Under the pieces are notes generated by a model. It saw nothing but the letters and a program-made list of their open reading frames with translations. It ran no database searches and was not told the DNA's origin. Below, in pieces: positions 19,908 to 31,887 of a stretch of DNA of 64,000 bases. How positions within the stretch are numbered: the stretch's first letter is position 1; each line of letters opens with the position of its first letter. Position numbers and translations under genes: made by a program. Source of the stretch: Pelobates cultripes (taxonomy: Eukaryota; Chordata; Amphibia; Anura; Pelobatidae); the NCBI GenBank assembly GCA_933207985.1, contig OW240912.1, positions 112,975,214 to 113,039,213 of the forward strand, read 5' to 3'.

Positions 19908-20025
19908 TTGCAAGCATGCATGTCTATTAAACTATGCACTACAAATTTTTATATATATATATATATATATATAATTTTTTTTTTTTTTTGTAGTGCATAG
20001 TTTAATAGACATGCTTGCATTAAGA
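19908..20025. repeat. Second palindrome around (AT)n
   Basis: GCAAGCATG...TCTATTAAACTATGCACTACAAA and its inverted copy surround an AT microsatellite (about 19951-19973). It lies directly after the previous foldback. Confidence 0.75.
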
Positions 20026-20747
20026 ATTCTGATGATGATAGATCACAATGAAAGATAGTTCCAACTACGACAATGACCATATTTAAAAAAAAAAATCTGA
20101 GAGCAGCTAACCAAGACTTTAAAAACTACTATATTAAAACACTGCTATGAGATTAGTAAACTAAATCTCATATCTCATCATTTAGGACATCTGAGGAAAC
20201 ACTAGAATATAATATATTTAAACATCTATCTGTTCTAATAACACAAGCATATTTACAAAGATTTGTGAGAGTAGCAAACTACTCACTTATTTCATCATAA
20301 AACATTAAAAGAAACTTTTAAACTTTCATTTATTGATTTCTGTCCACTCCAGACAAGTAATGAAAGGGTTAACCAAAATCAACATCATCTTTAGATAAGC
20401 CTCAGGATAGCTATCATTGGTTAACACAGAAATCCTCAACCAATCCCTAACGATTCTAACATTTAAATACACCAATACTTGCCTATGTCTGGTTACCATC
20501 TGAGCTAAGCTGGCGAAATGCGCGCATCAGGGGCTTAGGACGCTTACTTGAAACATTAGTGGTGCCGGTTTTTCACTCTCCGCGATCCTTAACGGCTAAT
20601 CGACACTATAATACTATAGCGTCTGTAAGTCAAGAAGCTGACTGTCCTTTATTGGTGGAATGCCTTTCTCTTCCTACCACTCAGCAAAATAGTTTATTTT
20701 CTATCAGCAGCATTAGTAGAAGGGGAGGGTTTAGAAACAAATTTTTA
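20026..20747. other. Intronic stretch with GCGAAATGCGCG motif
   Basis: No gene is seen. Around 20500-20535 CTGAGCTAAGCTGGCGAAA resembles the hammerhead-like CTGAN...GAAAC motif of other amphibian repeats in this window, so the segment may be a diverged retroelement terminus. Confidence 0.35.
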
Positions 20748-21238
20748 TTAAAGGACCACTCTAGGCACCCAGACCACTTCAGCTTAATGAAGTGGTCTGG
20801 GTGCCTGGTCCTTCTAGGGTTAACCCATTTTTTTCATAAACATAGCAGTTTCAGAGAAACTGCTATGTTTATGAATGGGTTAAGCCTTCCCCTATTTCCT
20901 CTAGTGGCTGTCTCATTGACAGCCACTAGAGGCGCTTGCGTGCTTCTCACTGTGATTTTCACAGTGAGAGCACGCCAGCGTCCATAGGAAAGCATTATGA
21001 ATGCTTTCCTATGTGACCGGCTGAATGTGCGCGCAGCTCTTGCCGCGCGTGCGCATTCCGCCGACGAGGAGGATCGTAGGAGGAGAGCTCTCCGCCCAGC
21101 GCTGGAAAAAAGGTAAGTTTTAACCCCTTTCCCACTTCCAGAGCCAGGCGGGTGGGGGTCCCTGAGGGTGGGGGCAACCTTAGGGCACCATAGTGCCAGG
21201 AAAACAAGTGTTTTCCTGGCACTATAGTGGTCCTTTAA
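20748..21238. mobile_element. Complete TTAA-type MITE, long-hairpin subtype
   Basis: TTAA at 20748-20751 and 21235-21238, ends AAAGGACCACTCTAGGCACC and CACTATAGTGGTCCTTT. It carries the CAGACCACTTC...GAAGTGGTCTG hairpin, the CATAGCAGTTTC/GAAACTGCTATG hairpin, CCTCTAGTGGCTGTC words, and the GCCAGGAAAACA/TGTTTTCCTGGC hairpin near the right end. It is the best intact copy of this subtype, together with 54060-54530. Confidence 0.8.
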
Positions 21239-22206
21239 GGGGTGCCCTCAAAGGCACTAGTGATCCTTACTGCTAGCTTAGTAGCTTGTATTTACGAGGA
21301 TCCAGTTATATTTTTTTTTTTTTTTTTTTTTTTATACCCCTCTCACGAAGAAATGACACACTTATAGGTAGTAATGTTTTGCTTTTCTGTTCTTCAGGTA
21401 ACTTGATTCTTTACCAGACAAAGGCAGAACTTAATAAAGAGATTTATTATGAGCAAAAAATAGTCACAGTGCATACAAAAATTATAGATGATAAATTATT
21501 TACACCAACAACAGATAAAAACACAAGGGATAAAACAACAGAAGTCCTAATCACTTACTCAGCTTTTTAAAGTAAAACTTCTGGCCCAGGGGGTCTCTGG
21601 TAAGAAAGATGGTGACTTACTTAGAATTAGATTCTGGCCCCTCAAGCAAGTACAATGCACTCTTCAGTATCATCATTGGAGATCTACCCTGTGGATTAAG
21701 GCGTATCTATAGACACCATAAGTGACCACCCCCTTGTGTCCCAGACCAAAAGGAATCCAAATAGAAACACTTCCTTCTATCTCCTCTTTCGTACTTGACA
21801 CAGAAATAATTGCCTCTATGAATTTACCATTTCTGCATTCCATAGATATGTCACACTTCTTACTTAAGTAATGCCAATCCTGTTTGGGCTTGTTTGGAAG
21901 ATGGCGCCTGCCACATTCCAAATATAACAAATATGAGGCTTAATTATTAATCTGTGGGTAAATATTAAAGTTTCTTTCTTTTGGATATGATTCTGAAACA
22001 CGAGGCTTGGTTGTTTTTTTGTTTGTTTTTTTTGGGGGGGGGGAGGAGAGGGGGAGAATTCTTGAAAGCTAATGATCATTAACATATCAGTGAAATCCAC
22101 TAGTCAATTAAAAGGTAGAGGCCATATGGCTGAAAAGAGAGTTTACATTGGAGCTAGACTTCCAGGCCACTTATGTGTGACTTCTAACACCTTACAGAGC
22201 CTTTGA

Positions 22207-22689
22207 TTAAAGGGACTCTCCAGTGCCAAGAAAACAAACCGCCCTCCCACCTCTCATCCCAGGTTGCTGAGGGGGTTAACCCCTTCATTGACTTACCTGT
22301 ATCCAGCGCCGATGTCCCTTGGCTCTGGGTCAGCCTCTGCCAACTCTCCTCCCCCGCCGGCGGGGGAGACCTAATGCGCGGCAATTGCCGCACGCACTAC
22401 ACAGCCCCATAGGAATGCTTTTCTTTGGGGATTCCGGCGGCGCTGGAGATCTTCATGCATTGCGTGAGGACGTCCAGCATCTCTTAAAACAGTGTTTTAA
22501 GAACCCGAAAGCTCTTCTAGAGGCTTTCACATAGACAGCCACTAGAGGAGGACTTAACCCTGTTAGTCAATTAGTGTAGTTTATGAAAAACTGCACTAAT
22601 TACACTTGCAGGGTTAAGGGTAGTGGGAGTTGGCACCCAGACCACTGCAATGGGCAGGAGTGGTCTGGGTGCCTGGAGTGTCTCTTTAA
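22207..22689. mobile_element. Complete TTAA-type MITE, CTCCAGTG subtype
   Basis: TTAA at 22207-22210 and 22686-22689; the flanks extend the symmetry to TTGATTAA and TTAATCAA. Ends are AAAGGGACTCTCCAGTGCC and CTGGAGTGTCTCTTT. Inside are CACCCAGACCACT/AGTGGTCTGGGTG and further hairpins. Confidence 0.78.
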
Positions 22690-23399
22690 TCAAGGGATCA
22701 ATAATCTGCAAACAATCTGCCCCCTTTTACATTCCTATGCAATTCACACTACCCCTTCTGTCATCCTTGCAACCAAGTGGCCAATTCATATCTGCACTCA
22801 GTGGCGGATCCTGGCGAGGGGGGGCAACCTCGCTTGCCTTGAATACTATGTATCGTACCTGTTCAAGGTTTTACCATTCTGGAAACATAGATTAAACTAG
22901 CAAGGGCTGAGCCCAACAATATGTCTCGCTCTATATGCCTTAAAAATAGATCTTGGCTCAGATCTTGCATAGCTGGCTAGCACATGACGGCATACCTGTA
23001 AGCCACAGTTGTACCAGTTATTGACCATATTTGCATCACAGTACTCCAGCTCCCAGTTGGCCTCATATCTAGAAATCCTCCCCCTCCCTGGATACATAAT
23101 CTAGTTGACGTTTATCGTATGGATTGGTTTCTGGGTTCAATAGAAAAAGTTTCTTACTTGTCTGCTTGTATTTGAAAATTTGGTTTAAAAATCCGATTGT
23201 CTTCAAGATACTATACACTACCAAGAATCTAGATAAGAATGGTTGTACTTTTGTCTGGTTCTAAATTTTACATGGAATAAAATTCTGTTGCCAGTGTTTG
23301 AATGTAAACTTTTTTTGCCTACAGTTTCTGGTATCAAAGTGGAGGGGGGAGGGATGGTAAATGTCTCGTTTAAGGCTTAACGTTTCAAGTTCTACACTA

Positions 23400-23705
23400 C
23401 TAGTCATGTCTTAATGGGGTTATATCTAAAAAACGCTTGCAAGCCTTCCCCCTTCTTCCCCAGCCCACACCTTTTCTGTGTATGTCCAATCACAAACTTC
23501 CCAATGCAACTCAGTGAGCTGACTTTGCAAGGCAGATGCTGTGGGCAATTCCTGCCTCTTGAGTTTAGCTCCACTGAGAAACAACCAGGAAGTAACAACT
23601 TTGTCTGTTTTGAACACATGGAAGTGCAACAAGGTTAATTTATAAAAGTGCCAACTTCTATTGTAATCTGCACTTTTTGTAAAATAAGAATGTGCTCTAT
23701 ACACC
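23400..23705 (-). repeat. Interspersed repeat, family A, copy 2
   Basis: It shares TTGCAAGCCTTCCC, CCAATCA, CACTGAG and the end AAGTGCCAACTTCTATTGTAAT with the copies at 31360-31640 (same orientation) and 7478-7775 (opposite). Confidence 0.55.
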
Positions 23706-24548
23706 CATCGCATTGCAGCCACCTAAAGTTCTTTAGGACTCAGTTTTTAAGTTACTCGACACTTGTCACTCACTAATGGCTCACTCACCTAAAGTGGAAA
23801 TTTTAAGATGTGAGTTTTCAGATTGTCACTAGATGGTGCTAGACTCTTTTCTTGCGCATACCTCTTTTTATGAAATAACCAAAAATGGTCGTCTTACTTG
23901 CCATTTTTCTGCTTTTCTGTCAAGTTCTGGTCAATGCCTTGCCTTCCAAAAAAAGTAAAAATTTAACACCAAAGAACTTAAACTGAAACCATAACCAATT
24001 TAAAAATTGCTACTATGTCTGCTACTTTTACCTTGCAATTTAAAGTCCCTTTTGGTTTAATCACTAAACACCAGATTATTTTTCCAAACTGACGAAATAT
24101 GGCAAAAATTAAATACTTCCAACCGTGTTGGCAATTTGCAGATTTATTAAAGCCAAATACAGTCAGGAATCTGTAACATTCATTCAGAAAATCTTATATT
24201 GATTTAATCAGATTTTTATTAGTGGCCACATGGCGGCTGATAAAACAAATGCATGTGGATGATAATATGAAATCAGTTTGCCAGTTTACCACTCTAGCTG
24301 GGCAAATTAAGAGAAGAAAAAAAAATTGAAATCCTGTTGCGGGTTAAATCTGTGGTGGCCAACCAGCACTTGCTAGTCATCTGCCACATGGAAATGGTGA
24401 CATAATCTAAAATCCTATGGGAAGTTGTAAACCTCCAGATGCTCCCACATGCCATCTGACCGGTGAGGGCGTGTCTACTAAACATTAAAAATTATCAACT
24501 TGCTATCTGCTTTTTGTTTACCAAGTTTTTCTCTGGTGCTTGTTACAG

Positions 24549-24686
24549 GTGAACAGGACATATTGCTGTGGCACATACAGAGCAGGTCCAATGCGGCAAA
24601 TTAGTTTAGTTGGAGCTGTTGATGAAGAGGTTGGAGACTTTTTCCCAGAGTTTCTGGATATGTTGGAAGAATCACCATTTTTAAAA
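24549..24686 (+). CDS. RSBN1: RSBN1 exon 3
   Basis: A 138-bp phase-0 exon of 46 codons, between a TTACAG acceptor and a GTAAGT donor. It encodes VNRTYCCGTYRAGPMRQ, then SLVGAVDEEVGDFFPEF and LDMLEESPFLK. These residues are nearly invariant across vertebrate RSBN1; the Tyr-Cys-Cys-Gly-Thr-Tyr form separates it from RSBN1L. Confidence 0.95.
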
Positions 24687-25229
24687 GTAAGTGTCCTCAA
24701 GTAAGTGTGTGTGTGTGTGTGTTTTTCTAACTTCAATGTCTCTCTAGAATCGCCCTTTAATTCTATATTGCTGAAATGTTCCAATAGAAACATGATTCAG
24801 AAATATGTGATGGGCCAAAACAATTTGCATAATGAAGCCTTGGCACTGTGGGTCGATAAGAAAAGTTAAATACATTAAGCTCAGAAATGAAGGAGCCTGT
24901 TATTGCCAACCTACAGTGCCCAGGTTGCTCTACGCAAGTTATTTCACTTTATATTTCTATATGATGTATTTCTTTTCTTTGCATTTTAGCAAATGAAATA
25001 GAGGCTGATTTTATTTCTTTCTAAAATCTAGTGGTATAGACTCTTCAGAACACCACTTGTTTTCCTTGCACACCATTCTGACTGATGGCACTGGGAGGAA
25101 TGAATTTGATAAGTGAAGCCCTGAATTATTTTCTGCTGAAACCTGTAGTACCCTGTTGTCTTATTCATGTATTTGTGGGTGTATTTTCTCTCCCCATCTG
25201 GGGGGCTGCAGGGGAATGTTTATTCTTCA

Positions 25230-26000
25230 ATGTCTGAGTGTCCCCTGTAGTATCTTAGCTGTATCTAAAACTGCACTCTTCTGGATGTCCCACCTGGAAT
25301 TTGTTGAAGCTACTCCCACACTTGGGAGTCACAGCCCAGAGTGCTCCAATGACAACTGGGACTACTACTGCCTTCACTTTCCACATCCTTTCTAGTTCTT
25401 ATTTCAGTCCTTTTGTATTTGTCCATCTTCTCATGTTCCTTCTTCCTGATGTTATGGTCACTGGGTATTGCCACATCCACCACCACTGCAGTCTTCTGTT
25501 ACTTTTCTACCTCCATGATGTCATCTTGGTTGGTCAGTATTTGCTTGTCTGTCTGGAAGTCCCACAGGATCTTAGCCCTGTCCTACTCAACTAACCTTTG
25601 TTGTATCTCCATCTGGACTTATACACTCTACGAGTCTACACTATTCCAGCAACATGGTTGTGTCTCTCCGTGTATGCTGTTCCTGCTAACATCTTTCAAC
25701 AGGCCACTATGTGGTGGATTGTCTCAGAGGCCTCTTTGCACAGTCTGCACCTTGGGTCTTACTTGGTGTGGTAGACCCTCGCTTCTGTTGATCTGGTGTG
25801 GAGTGCCTGTTCCTGTCCTGCTAGGATTAATGTCTGTCCTGTCTTTTCCAACCACTGGTAGGATTTTGTCATGTGAGCCACATCCACAATTTGCTGGTTA
25901 TCCACTCTATGGAGAGGTTTGTCTTGCCAACTTTTTTTTTTTTTTTCCCCAACATTTATATTTCTTCTCTCAGACTGGGCCCACACAGTTAAAAATCTAA
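25230..26000 (-). mobile_element. Non-LTR retrotransposon C-terminal fragment
   Basis: Read on the minus strand, with frame breaks, this gives a Cys-rich region after QEQALHTRSTEARVYHTK (HTRSTE... then a CRLC-type knuckle), and further on VVVPVVIGALWAVTPK. I recognise that order of blocks from the C-terminus of a widespread animal LINE-type reverse transcriptase whose clade I cannot fix. Stops and frameshifts show it is an old fragment. The plus-strand reading frames here are shadows. Confidence 0.5.
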
Positions 26001-26269
26001 GTTGTGTAATAGTTTTTTTTTTATTCTTTATCAAGTCATGCTTAAACATTGAAAACGGTGTGAAAGGCGCTCGCTACAGTATTACACAGCATGATTGTGG
26101 GCAGCAGTAACCAATACAAGGATTCCCCGCCTTGTGAATGATAAAGTGTCAAAGAAAATAGGAGACCGCGCCCCAAGCAATATATAAAATTCTATACATA
26201 CACAGATCTTTTTAGAGTTGTATACACAATTGAACTCAAAGATAAAAACAGAGAAATACAATAGTGCAT

Positions 26270-26720
26270 TATGGTATATTCAGTGAGATACTGAGATAAT
26301 CTTATGCGATATCACTCACATTTGATAGAGCTATCTTAGAGCTCTGCTGTAATGTGCACGGCGGAACAATCCCAGTCTAAGGATATATGTGGAAGAAGAC
26401 GTCTCTGGTATCTCAAATAGGATGCGATATGCAGTGGATATGTAAAAACACAAAATAATGCTCCAATAGTGAAGTAAGTACCATAAAATATAAAAAAGAA
26501 AGTAATGTACTCACATTTACTAGAGCAGAACTTGCTCTAGTGTATACAGCATGGGTGCTATAATCCCCACCTAGGGATATGATGGTGCCAGGAAGTAAAA
26601 ATGTAGATTAAAAAATGAGTATATAAATGTAAAATATACTATTTAAACAAAAACTATAAAAACAATGTTAAGTAGCTTCAAAGGATCCCACTTTTCACGT
26701 TTCACCTATTACGGAAAGGA
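26270..26720. repeat. Tandem degenerate ~220-bp units
   Basis: Two diverged units share ACTCACATTTGATAGAGC / ACTCACATTTACTAGAGC, the GCTCTAG-type hairpin, a GGTGC or ACGGCGG block, AATCCC and CTAGGGATAT / CTAAGGATAT. The pattern has the look of a mid-repetitive retroelement terminal region but no coding frame accompanies it. Confidence 0.5.
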
Positions 26721-27111
26721 GAGGGGGGAGGAGAGTGAAGGTGGTCTACCACAGTCGGGGGGATGGGAAGGTTCATTGGCGTGTTTCAGCACCCTTCAAC
26801 GGTTAGTATAGTCCTCCCAGGGTTTCCAGGTTTTGAGAAATTGTGGATATGTGTCTCAGACTTGTGCCGTAAGTTTGTCCATGAGGTGTGCCTCCTTACT
26901 ATTGCAGTTGACTGTCGTTTTGTGGCATGTCTTCTCTCCCCCTTTTAAAAGTATAGTTTTCATGTTTATTCCTCAGTTTAGAGGTTTTTAAAATTCTTCA
27001 TGCTGTGTATAGTCTCACTATATACATGATACATGTTTTCTCATGCACTCTGAGTCCTAGACTGCTTTTTTCTAATTCTTGAATTTGATCAAATATCCAT
27101 GATGTATTTCT

Positions 27112-27664
27112 TTAAAGGGACACTATAGTCACCAGAACAACTATAGCTTAATGTAGTTGTTCTGGTGAGTATAATCATTATATGCATGCATTTTCATGCA
27201 AACACTGCCTTTTCAGAGAAAAGACCTTGTTTACTTTGCCCCTACGGACACCTCCAAGTGGCCACTCCTCAGATGGCCACTGGAGGTGCTTCTTGGCTCA
27301 GTGCTGCACAGTAGCCAGCTCTGCCGTTCAACGCCCCCATGGCTGAATTTTCCTCATAGATTCAATGCATATCTATGAGTAGGTGCTGATTGGCCAAAAC
27401 TGCATTTGGCCCCGCCCCTTGCCGATTTTAGCCAATGCAATGCTTTTAGAGCATTGGACTGGCTAATAAGCAATTCTAATGTCACAAAGGGGACGGGGAC
27501 AAGTGCTGGCAGACCTGCACGGCGCTGGAAATGGGAGTTTTTCGTGCTTTTAAGGGGGCTAACGGTGGGAGGGGGGGGGAAGGGCAAGCCACCTTAACGA
27601 TGGGTTTAGCACTAAACGCTCAGGAATACATGTTTGTGTTCCTGACCCTATATTGTTCCTTTAA
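27112..27664. mobile_element. Complete TTAA-type MITE, CACTATAGTCACC subtype
   Basis: TTAA at 27112-27115 and 27661-27664. The left end is AAAGGGACACTATAGTCACC with the hairpin CAGAACAACTATAGC/ATGTAGTTGTTCTG; the right end has the CAGGAATACATG/TGTGTTCCTG pair and TATTGTTCCTTT. Sister copies occur at 35648, 59474 and 63290. Confidence 0.78.
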
Positions 27665-28124
27665 CAAAATGTGTAGTTTCGAGTCTTACTATACTAAACT
27701 GGCTTTGACAAAATCTAAGCTAAATGGAAATGTGCATGGAGCTATGCTCTATTAAGAGACTTGTCACTGTAAGTATTTCTGAACCTGATGGTCGGCATGA
27801 ACAAGCTTCAAGTGATCTTAATGTAATAGTCTGGGAAATGCTACTTGGAGAGGTCTTAGATGATATTCCACAAATGGAACTCTGTATAAAGAGGCCACAA
27901 AGAGTCCTACAGCCTTCAGTGTTCATCTTTCTGTGACCATTCAGGCCCAGGCCCAGGCAGAACATATCTTCGTTCTGACTTAGCACTTTGCCAGTGTAAC
28001 CAAGCCTGAATATGGTTAAAATAAATAAATAAACCCAAGAAACAAAATTAAAAAAATAAATTCAAGCATACATCTGTGGGTAAAATGCACTCAGAGTTGT
28101 GGTCCTTTTGAGGACCTTACAGCC

Positions 28125-28341
28125 TAGTGATTTTCACAGTGAGAAAGAAGCACGCAAGTGCCTCTAGCGGCTGTCAATGAGACAGCCACTAGAGGATTTG
28201 GAGGCTGGATTAACCCATTTAGAAACATAGCAGTTTCTCTGAAACTATGTTTATAGAAAAAGGGGTTAATCCTAGAGGGACCTGGCACCCAGACCACTTC
28301 ATTAAGCTGAAGTGGTCTGGGTGCCTAGAGTGGTCCTTTAA
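28125..28341. mobile_element. TTAA-type MITE, right half
   Basis: From TTTTCACAGTGAG onward it follows the long-hairpin subtype in reverse order and ends GTGCCTAGAGTGGTCCTTTAA, with the TTAA at 28338-28341. The left half is absent. Confidence 0.65.
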
Positions 28342-29389
28342 CTGGGCTGAGTGCAATATTGAAGGGGCTGCTAGTTTAGTCTATTAAATAAATACAGGTG
28401 AGGGTTTTTTGTTTTTTGTTTCCTCCCCCCCGCCCCCCCCTTTGTATTTCCTTATTAGAAAAAGCTTTAGTGCCACTTAAAACCAACATAGGACACGTGT
28501 AAATTTTCAGCATTGAGTGCTTGCAACTGATTGTTTTTGGAGCCTGGCTTTCTCCATAAATTCTATACATGGCAAGGTTTATTTAAGTTGAAGTATGTGA
28601 TTATACATATTGGTAATACCTATTGTACTTTAATGTAGTTCATATTTCTCATATCATTTTACGGTCACCTTAAATATGCATTCACAGGCTTGGGGGATAT
28701 TTATGGGGTGAAAAATCTCTGTAAAAGGTTGCGAAACACGTTCATGACATTTAGTGCACAACATCCTGCAGTACGTTGTTTCTCAGATTAGATCTGTGCT
28801 GACTGCATAGCACGGAAATTAATGCTGTCAAGTGTAACAGTGCTTCTAGTGAACAAAGTTCTATTTGCTTTGCCAGCTAATCCATTCTCCGTTCTTACTT
28901 TGGAGTAATGTTATGCTTTTCACTTCGAGTCCTAATCCTTATCACTTGTATAGGAAATCTCTTCTGCGCATAGTTTCCGTTTTTTGTTTCTGTTGCCCTT
29001 CATTATACACATTCCCTTATGTAATCTCTACAGTTTGGGGAGACAAAAAAAACTTTATCCTTTCATGTGTAATTTTTGTTTTTTTTTGTTTTTGTTATAT
29101 AGTGACCGTTTTAAAGAAGTATTAAACTTATTCAGTATGTTGAACTAACTACTTTGTATCTGTTTTAAGAATTTCATTTGTACTTTGCTATTCAGTACAG
29201 AGCTGTTAACTGCTGCAGTTGTCTACATTCCCACATTGTATAGTTTGCAGTTCTCATTGGAATATAGAAGTCATTCTAGATTGGTTCTGTTTTATTGGCT
29301 TTTATTTATACATGATATCTTTTTACATTTTCCAGTTGTGGCTTTTTTATTTTATTTTATTTTTTAATTTGGTTGTTTGGTGCCTACAG

Positions 29390-29532
29390 ATGACGTTGCC
29401 TTGGGGAACCATGTCTACACTTAAACTCCAGTGCAGATCACAAAGTGATGATGGCCCAATTATGTGGGTGAGACCAGGGGAACAAATGATTCCTACTGCA
29501 GACATGCCAAAATCCCCATTCAAACGCAGAAG
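29390..29532 (+). CDS. RSBN1: RSBN1 exon 4
   Basis: A 143-bp exon starting in phase 0 and ending two bases into a codon (donor GTAAGA). It encodes MTLPWGTMSTLKLQCRSQ, SDDGPIMWVRPGEQMIP and TADMPKSPFKRR. The acceptor is CCTACAG. This block is almost identical to human RSBN1. Confidence 0.95.
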
Positions 29533-31719
29533 GTAAGACTGGTCAAGCTTGGAATTCTTTGCTGTATATTATCCATATCCTTTTCTCCACTGCTTTGCCC
29601 CAAACCGGACAGGTGGTACCCAATAACCAGGTCCTAAATAGTTCTATATGTCCCTGTATGTCTTCCAAAATCTCAAAACCCTTCCTACTGCTCTCAATAA
29701 TAATAAAGTGAGCATACAGCTGCACTCTTTGCACCATAACCACTACATTGTGCATGTGTTAGTGATTATGGTGCCAGGCATTCACTATCCCTATTCTTAG
29801 GAGTTAAACTTTCTTTTTTTTTTTTTTTTTTGTAAGAGCAGTTTCTTATTACATGGGACTTGCCTGGCGCTGCTCCCAGCCTCCACTACTTACAGTAGTG
29901 ATTATGGTGCATGCAATGTTTCTATAAATAAAGAAATAAAATATACCAGACGCAACAAAATCTAAGTTGTAAAATAGGCTCAAGAATGAAGAGTTCTTAA
30001 ACTGGCATGGCTTTTTATGTCACTGCCAAATTAAATCCTAATAATCTGATCACAAAGTATGATGAGACAAGTCTCAGTCCCACAAGATATGCCTGTTAAA
30101 CTGGAAGCATAGCTACCTTCTACCTATAACCCCCTATCTTCTGGAAGCATAGCTGACTTGGAGAATTTTCCAAGTTTGGGTTTATTTTTAAAAAATTTTG
30201 GCATTAAATTTTAAAATTCACTTTGCATTCCCAACAATTCTCCCTTTAGTAAATAGACCTAGACCTGTCAGTCGTGCTCTGTCACTGAAAGGATTACATT
30301 CAACCCTTTAATGCATGTAGTTGCATATATATATTCTAGTTACTAAATAAAGAATTTAACATACGGCCCAAAAAAAGTGTAACGCGTAATATTTAAACAT
30401 GCACTACTGATGTGTAAAGAAATGAGGCAGTGAAGGCGTTTTGAGTGTTGATCGAGAGAATTTTATGGAGCATGACCGTATCCTTTTTGGGGTTAGACTG
30501 ATTATCGGTTCAGCCTATATTCCGGATTTTGGCAAATATCAGTATCTGCCACTTTATACCGATAATGTGAGAGGTGCTGGTGGCGCAGGGCCGGCGCGTC
30601 TATAGGGCGGCACAGGCGGCTGCCTTGGGGTGCACAGTTTATGGGGGCGCAACAATAGAGTGACTGACAGGAGAGACACCGCGCTCCCTCCTGCCAGTCA
30701 CTCGGTGTAGCTTGGCCGAGCAGACCGAAGTACAGGAGCTTCAGTTTCCTGTACCCAGCTGGATCCACTGGATGTGCTTACTGAGAGCACTTCCTCTCAG
30801 TCCGGCAGGGTACAGGAAACTGAAACTACAAGACAGGTAATAAGGCACACCAGGGAAAGGAGAGAACCACTAAGGGGGGTGGAGAGGCATTAAAGGACAG
30901 GGAGGGAGAGAAGATGCTAAGGAACAGGAAGGGGAGGTGAGGGGAGAAGACTACTAAGGGAGATGGGGAGAGAGGTACACTATGTATGTGGGCGGGGAGG
31001 TGAGGAGAAGGTAGGGGAACACTAAATATTCTTTAATAAAAATCTAATAAAATCTGACTGGCATGTATATTTTGTGCATTTACCACTTAAACATTTTTTA
31101 AAAAAAAATGTAAACCTGTTCAGTTAACAGTAGAAATTTTTCTTTTTTTCAAAACGGTAAATGTACAGAATATCGGTCGATCACATTGGTGGGACTTCAC
31201 TGTCTCTTATACATAAATGTTGTAGATCAACTTCAGCTCTGTATTTTAGTTCAGTTCCATATCATGCAAATATATATTAAATGGAACAAATTTCTTAGAT
31301 ATCATACTGCTGAAATATAAAAACAAATTGCTGTGTAGTAGATATACCTAATGGAAATGTGTGCATTTAATTATGCATGCTTTTATTGGGGGTACACCTG
31401 AAATGTACAGATATCTTGTCTGCAGTCTTTGCAAGCCCTTCCCTTCTTTCCCAAGCCAGATTTCTGTGGCTGGCCAATCAGACTTGTCAATGCAGGTGAA
31501 TGAGACATTTTTGCATTGCAAGTGATCTGTGCAGTTGCCTCCACTGAGCCAGTGTAGTGTAACAAGGTACATTTACAAGGGTGCCAATTTCTATTAAAAT
31601 CTGCATTTACTGTAATCAGACGGAGGCGAGGGGAAATGTCTGGAGTTTCCCTTAAAATTTTCTATTTACAGCTTTTTATTTTAATAGCTGGTTTTTTTTT
31701 TTTTTTTGTTTTTTAATAG
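29533..31719 (+). other. RSBN1 intron 4
   Basis: It contains poly-T at 29813-29831, short TTAGTGATTATGGTGCC-type MITE pieces (29735-29910), a hAT-like tip CAGGGCCGGCGCGTC at 30596 followed by about 240 bases of related repeat, an AG-rich stretch (30840-31020), and family A copy 3. No gene is seen. Confidence 0.75.
31360..31640 (-). repeat. Interspersed repeat, family A, copy 3
   Basis: It follows copy 2 (23400-23705) through TTGCAAGCCCTTCCC, CCAATCAGAC, CCACTGAGCC and GTGCCAATTTCTATTAAAAT. It lies about 80 bases upstream of RSBN1 exon 5. Confidence 0.55.
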
Positions 31720-31887
31720 GTCGATGAATGAAATAAAGAACTTGCAGTACCTGCCGCGCACTAGCGAACCACGTGAAGTTCTCTTTGAGGATAGGACAAG
31801 AGCCCATGCTGATCATGTTGGCCAAGGTTTTGATTGGGAAAGTACAGCTGCTGTAGGTGTATTGAAGGCTGTGCAGTTTGGAGAATG
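31720..31887 (+). CDS. RSBN1: RSBN1 exon 5
   Basis: A 168-bp exon: one base completes the Arg codon from exon 4, 55 codons follow, and two bases start the Trp codon finished in exon 6. It encodes SMNEIKNLQYLPRTSEPR, EVLFEDRTRAHADHVGQGF and AAVGVLKAVQFGEW. The His-Ala-Asp at 31805-31813 fits an HxD iron-binding motif of JmjC enzymes; assigning it as the catalytic pair is my inference. Confidence 0.95.

Larger units (their letters stand above)
16019..24548 (+). other. RSBN1 intron 2
   Basis: The largest intron, phase 0, bounded by GTATGT and a TTACAG acceptor. It is mostly repeats, listed separately. 17795-18925 holds no gene and no repeat I can classify, apart from a G-run at 18231. 21240-22200 holds a long poly-T (21309-21333) and AT-rich sequence with no gene. 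22690-23400 has a hAT-like tip at 22799 (CAGTGGCGGATCCTGGC) and no gene. 23720-24548 shows nothing. Confidence 0.8.
24687..29389 (+). other. RSBN1 intron 3
   Basis: Phase 0, donor GTAAGT, acceptor CCTACAG. It contains a (TG)n run at 24703-24722, a LINE fragment (25230-26000), a tandem-unit repeat (26270-26720) and two TTAA-type MITEs. 24730-25230 and 28345-29389 hold no gene or repeat that I can name. Confidence 0.8.

Noticed and set aside
25413..26000. 195-residue plus-strand frame in RSBN1 intron 3
   Set aside because: The conserved sense is on the opposite strand, as a LINE fragment.
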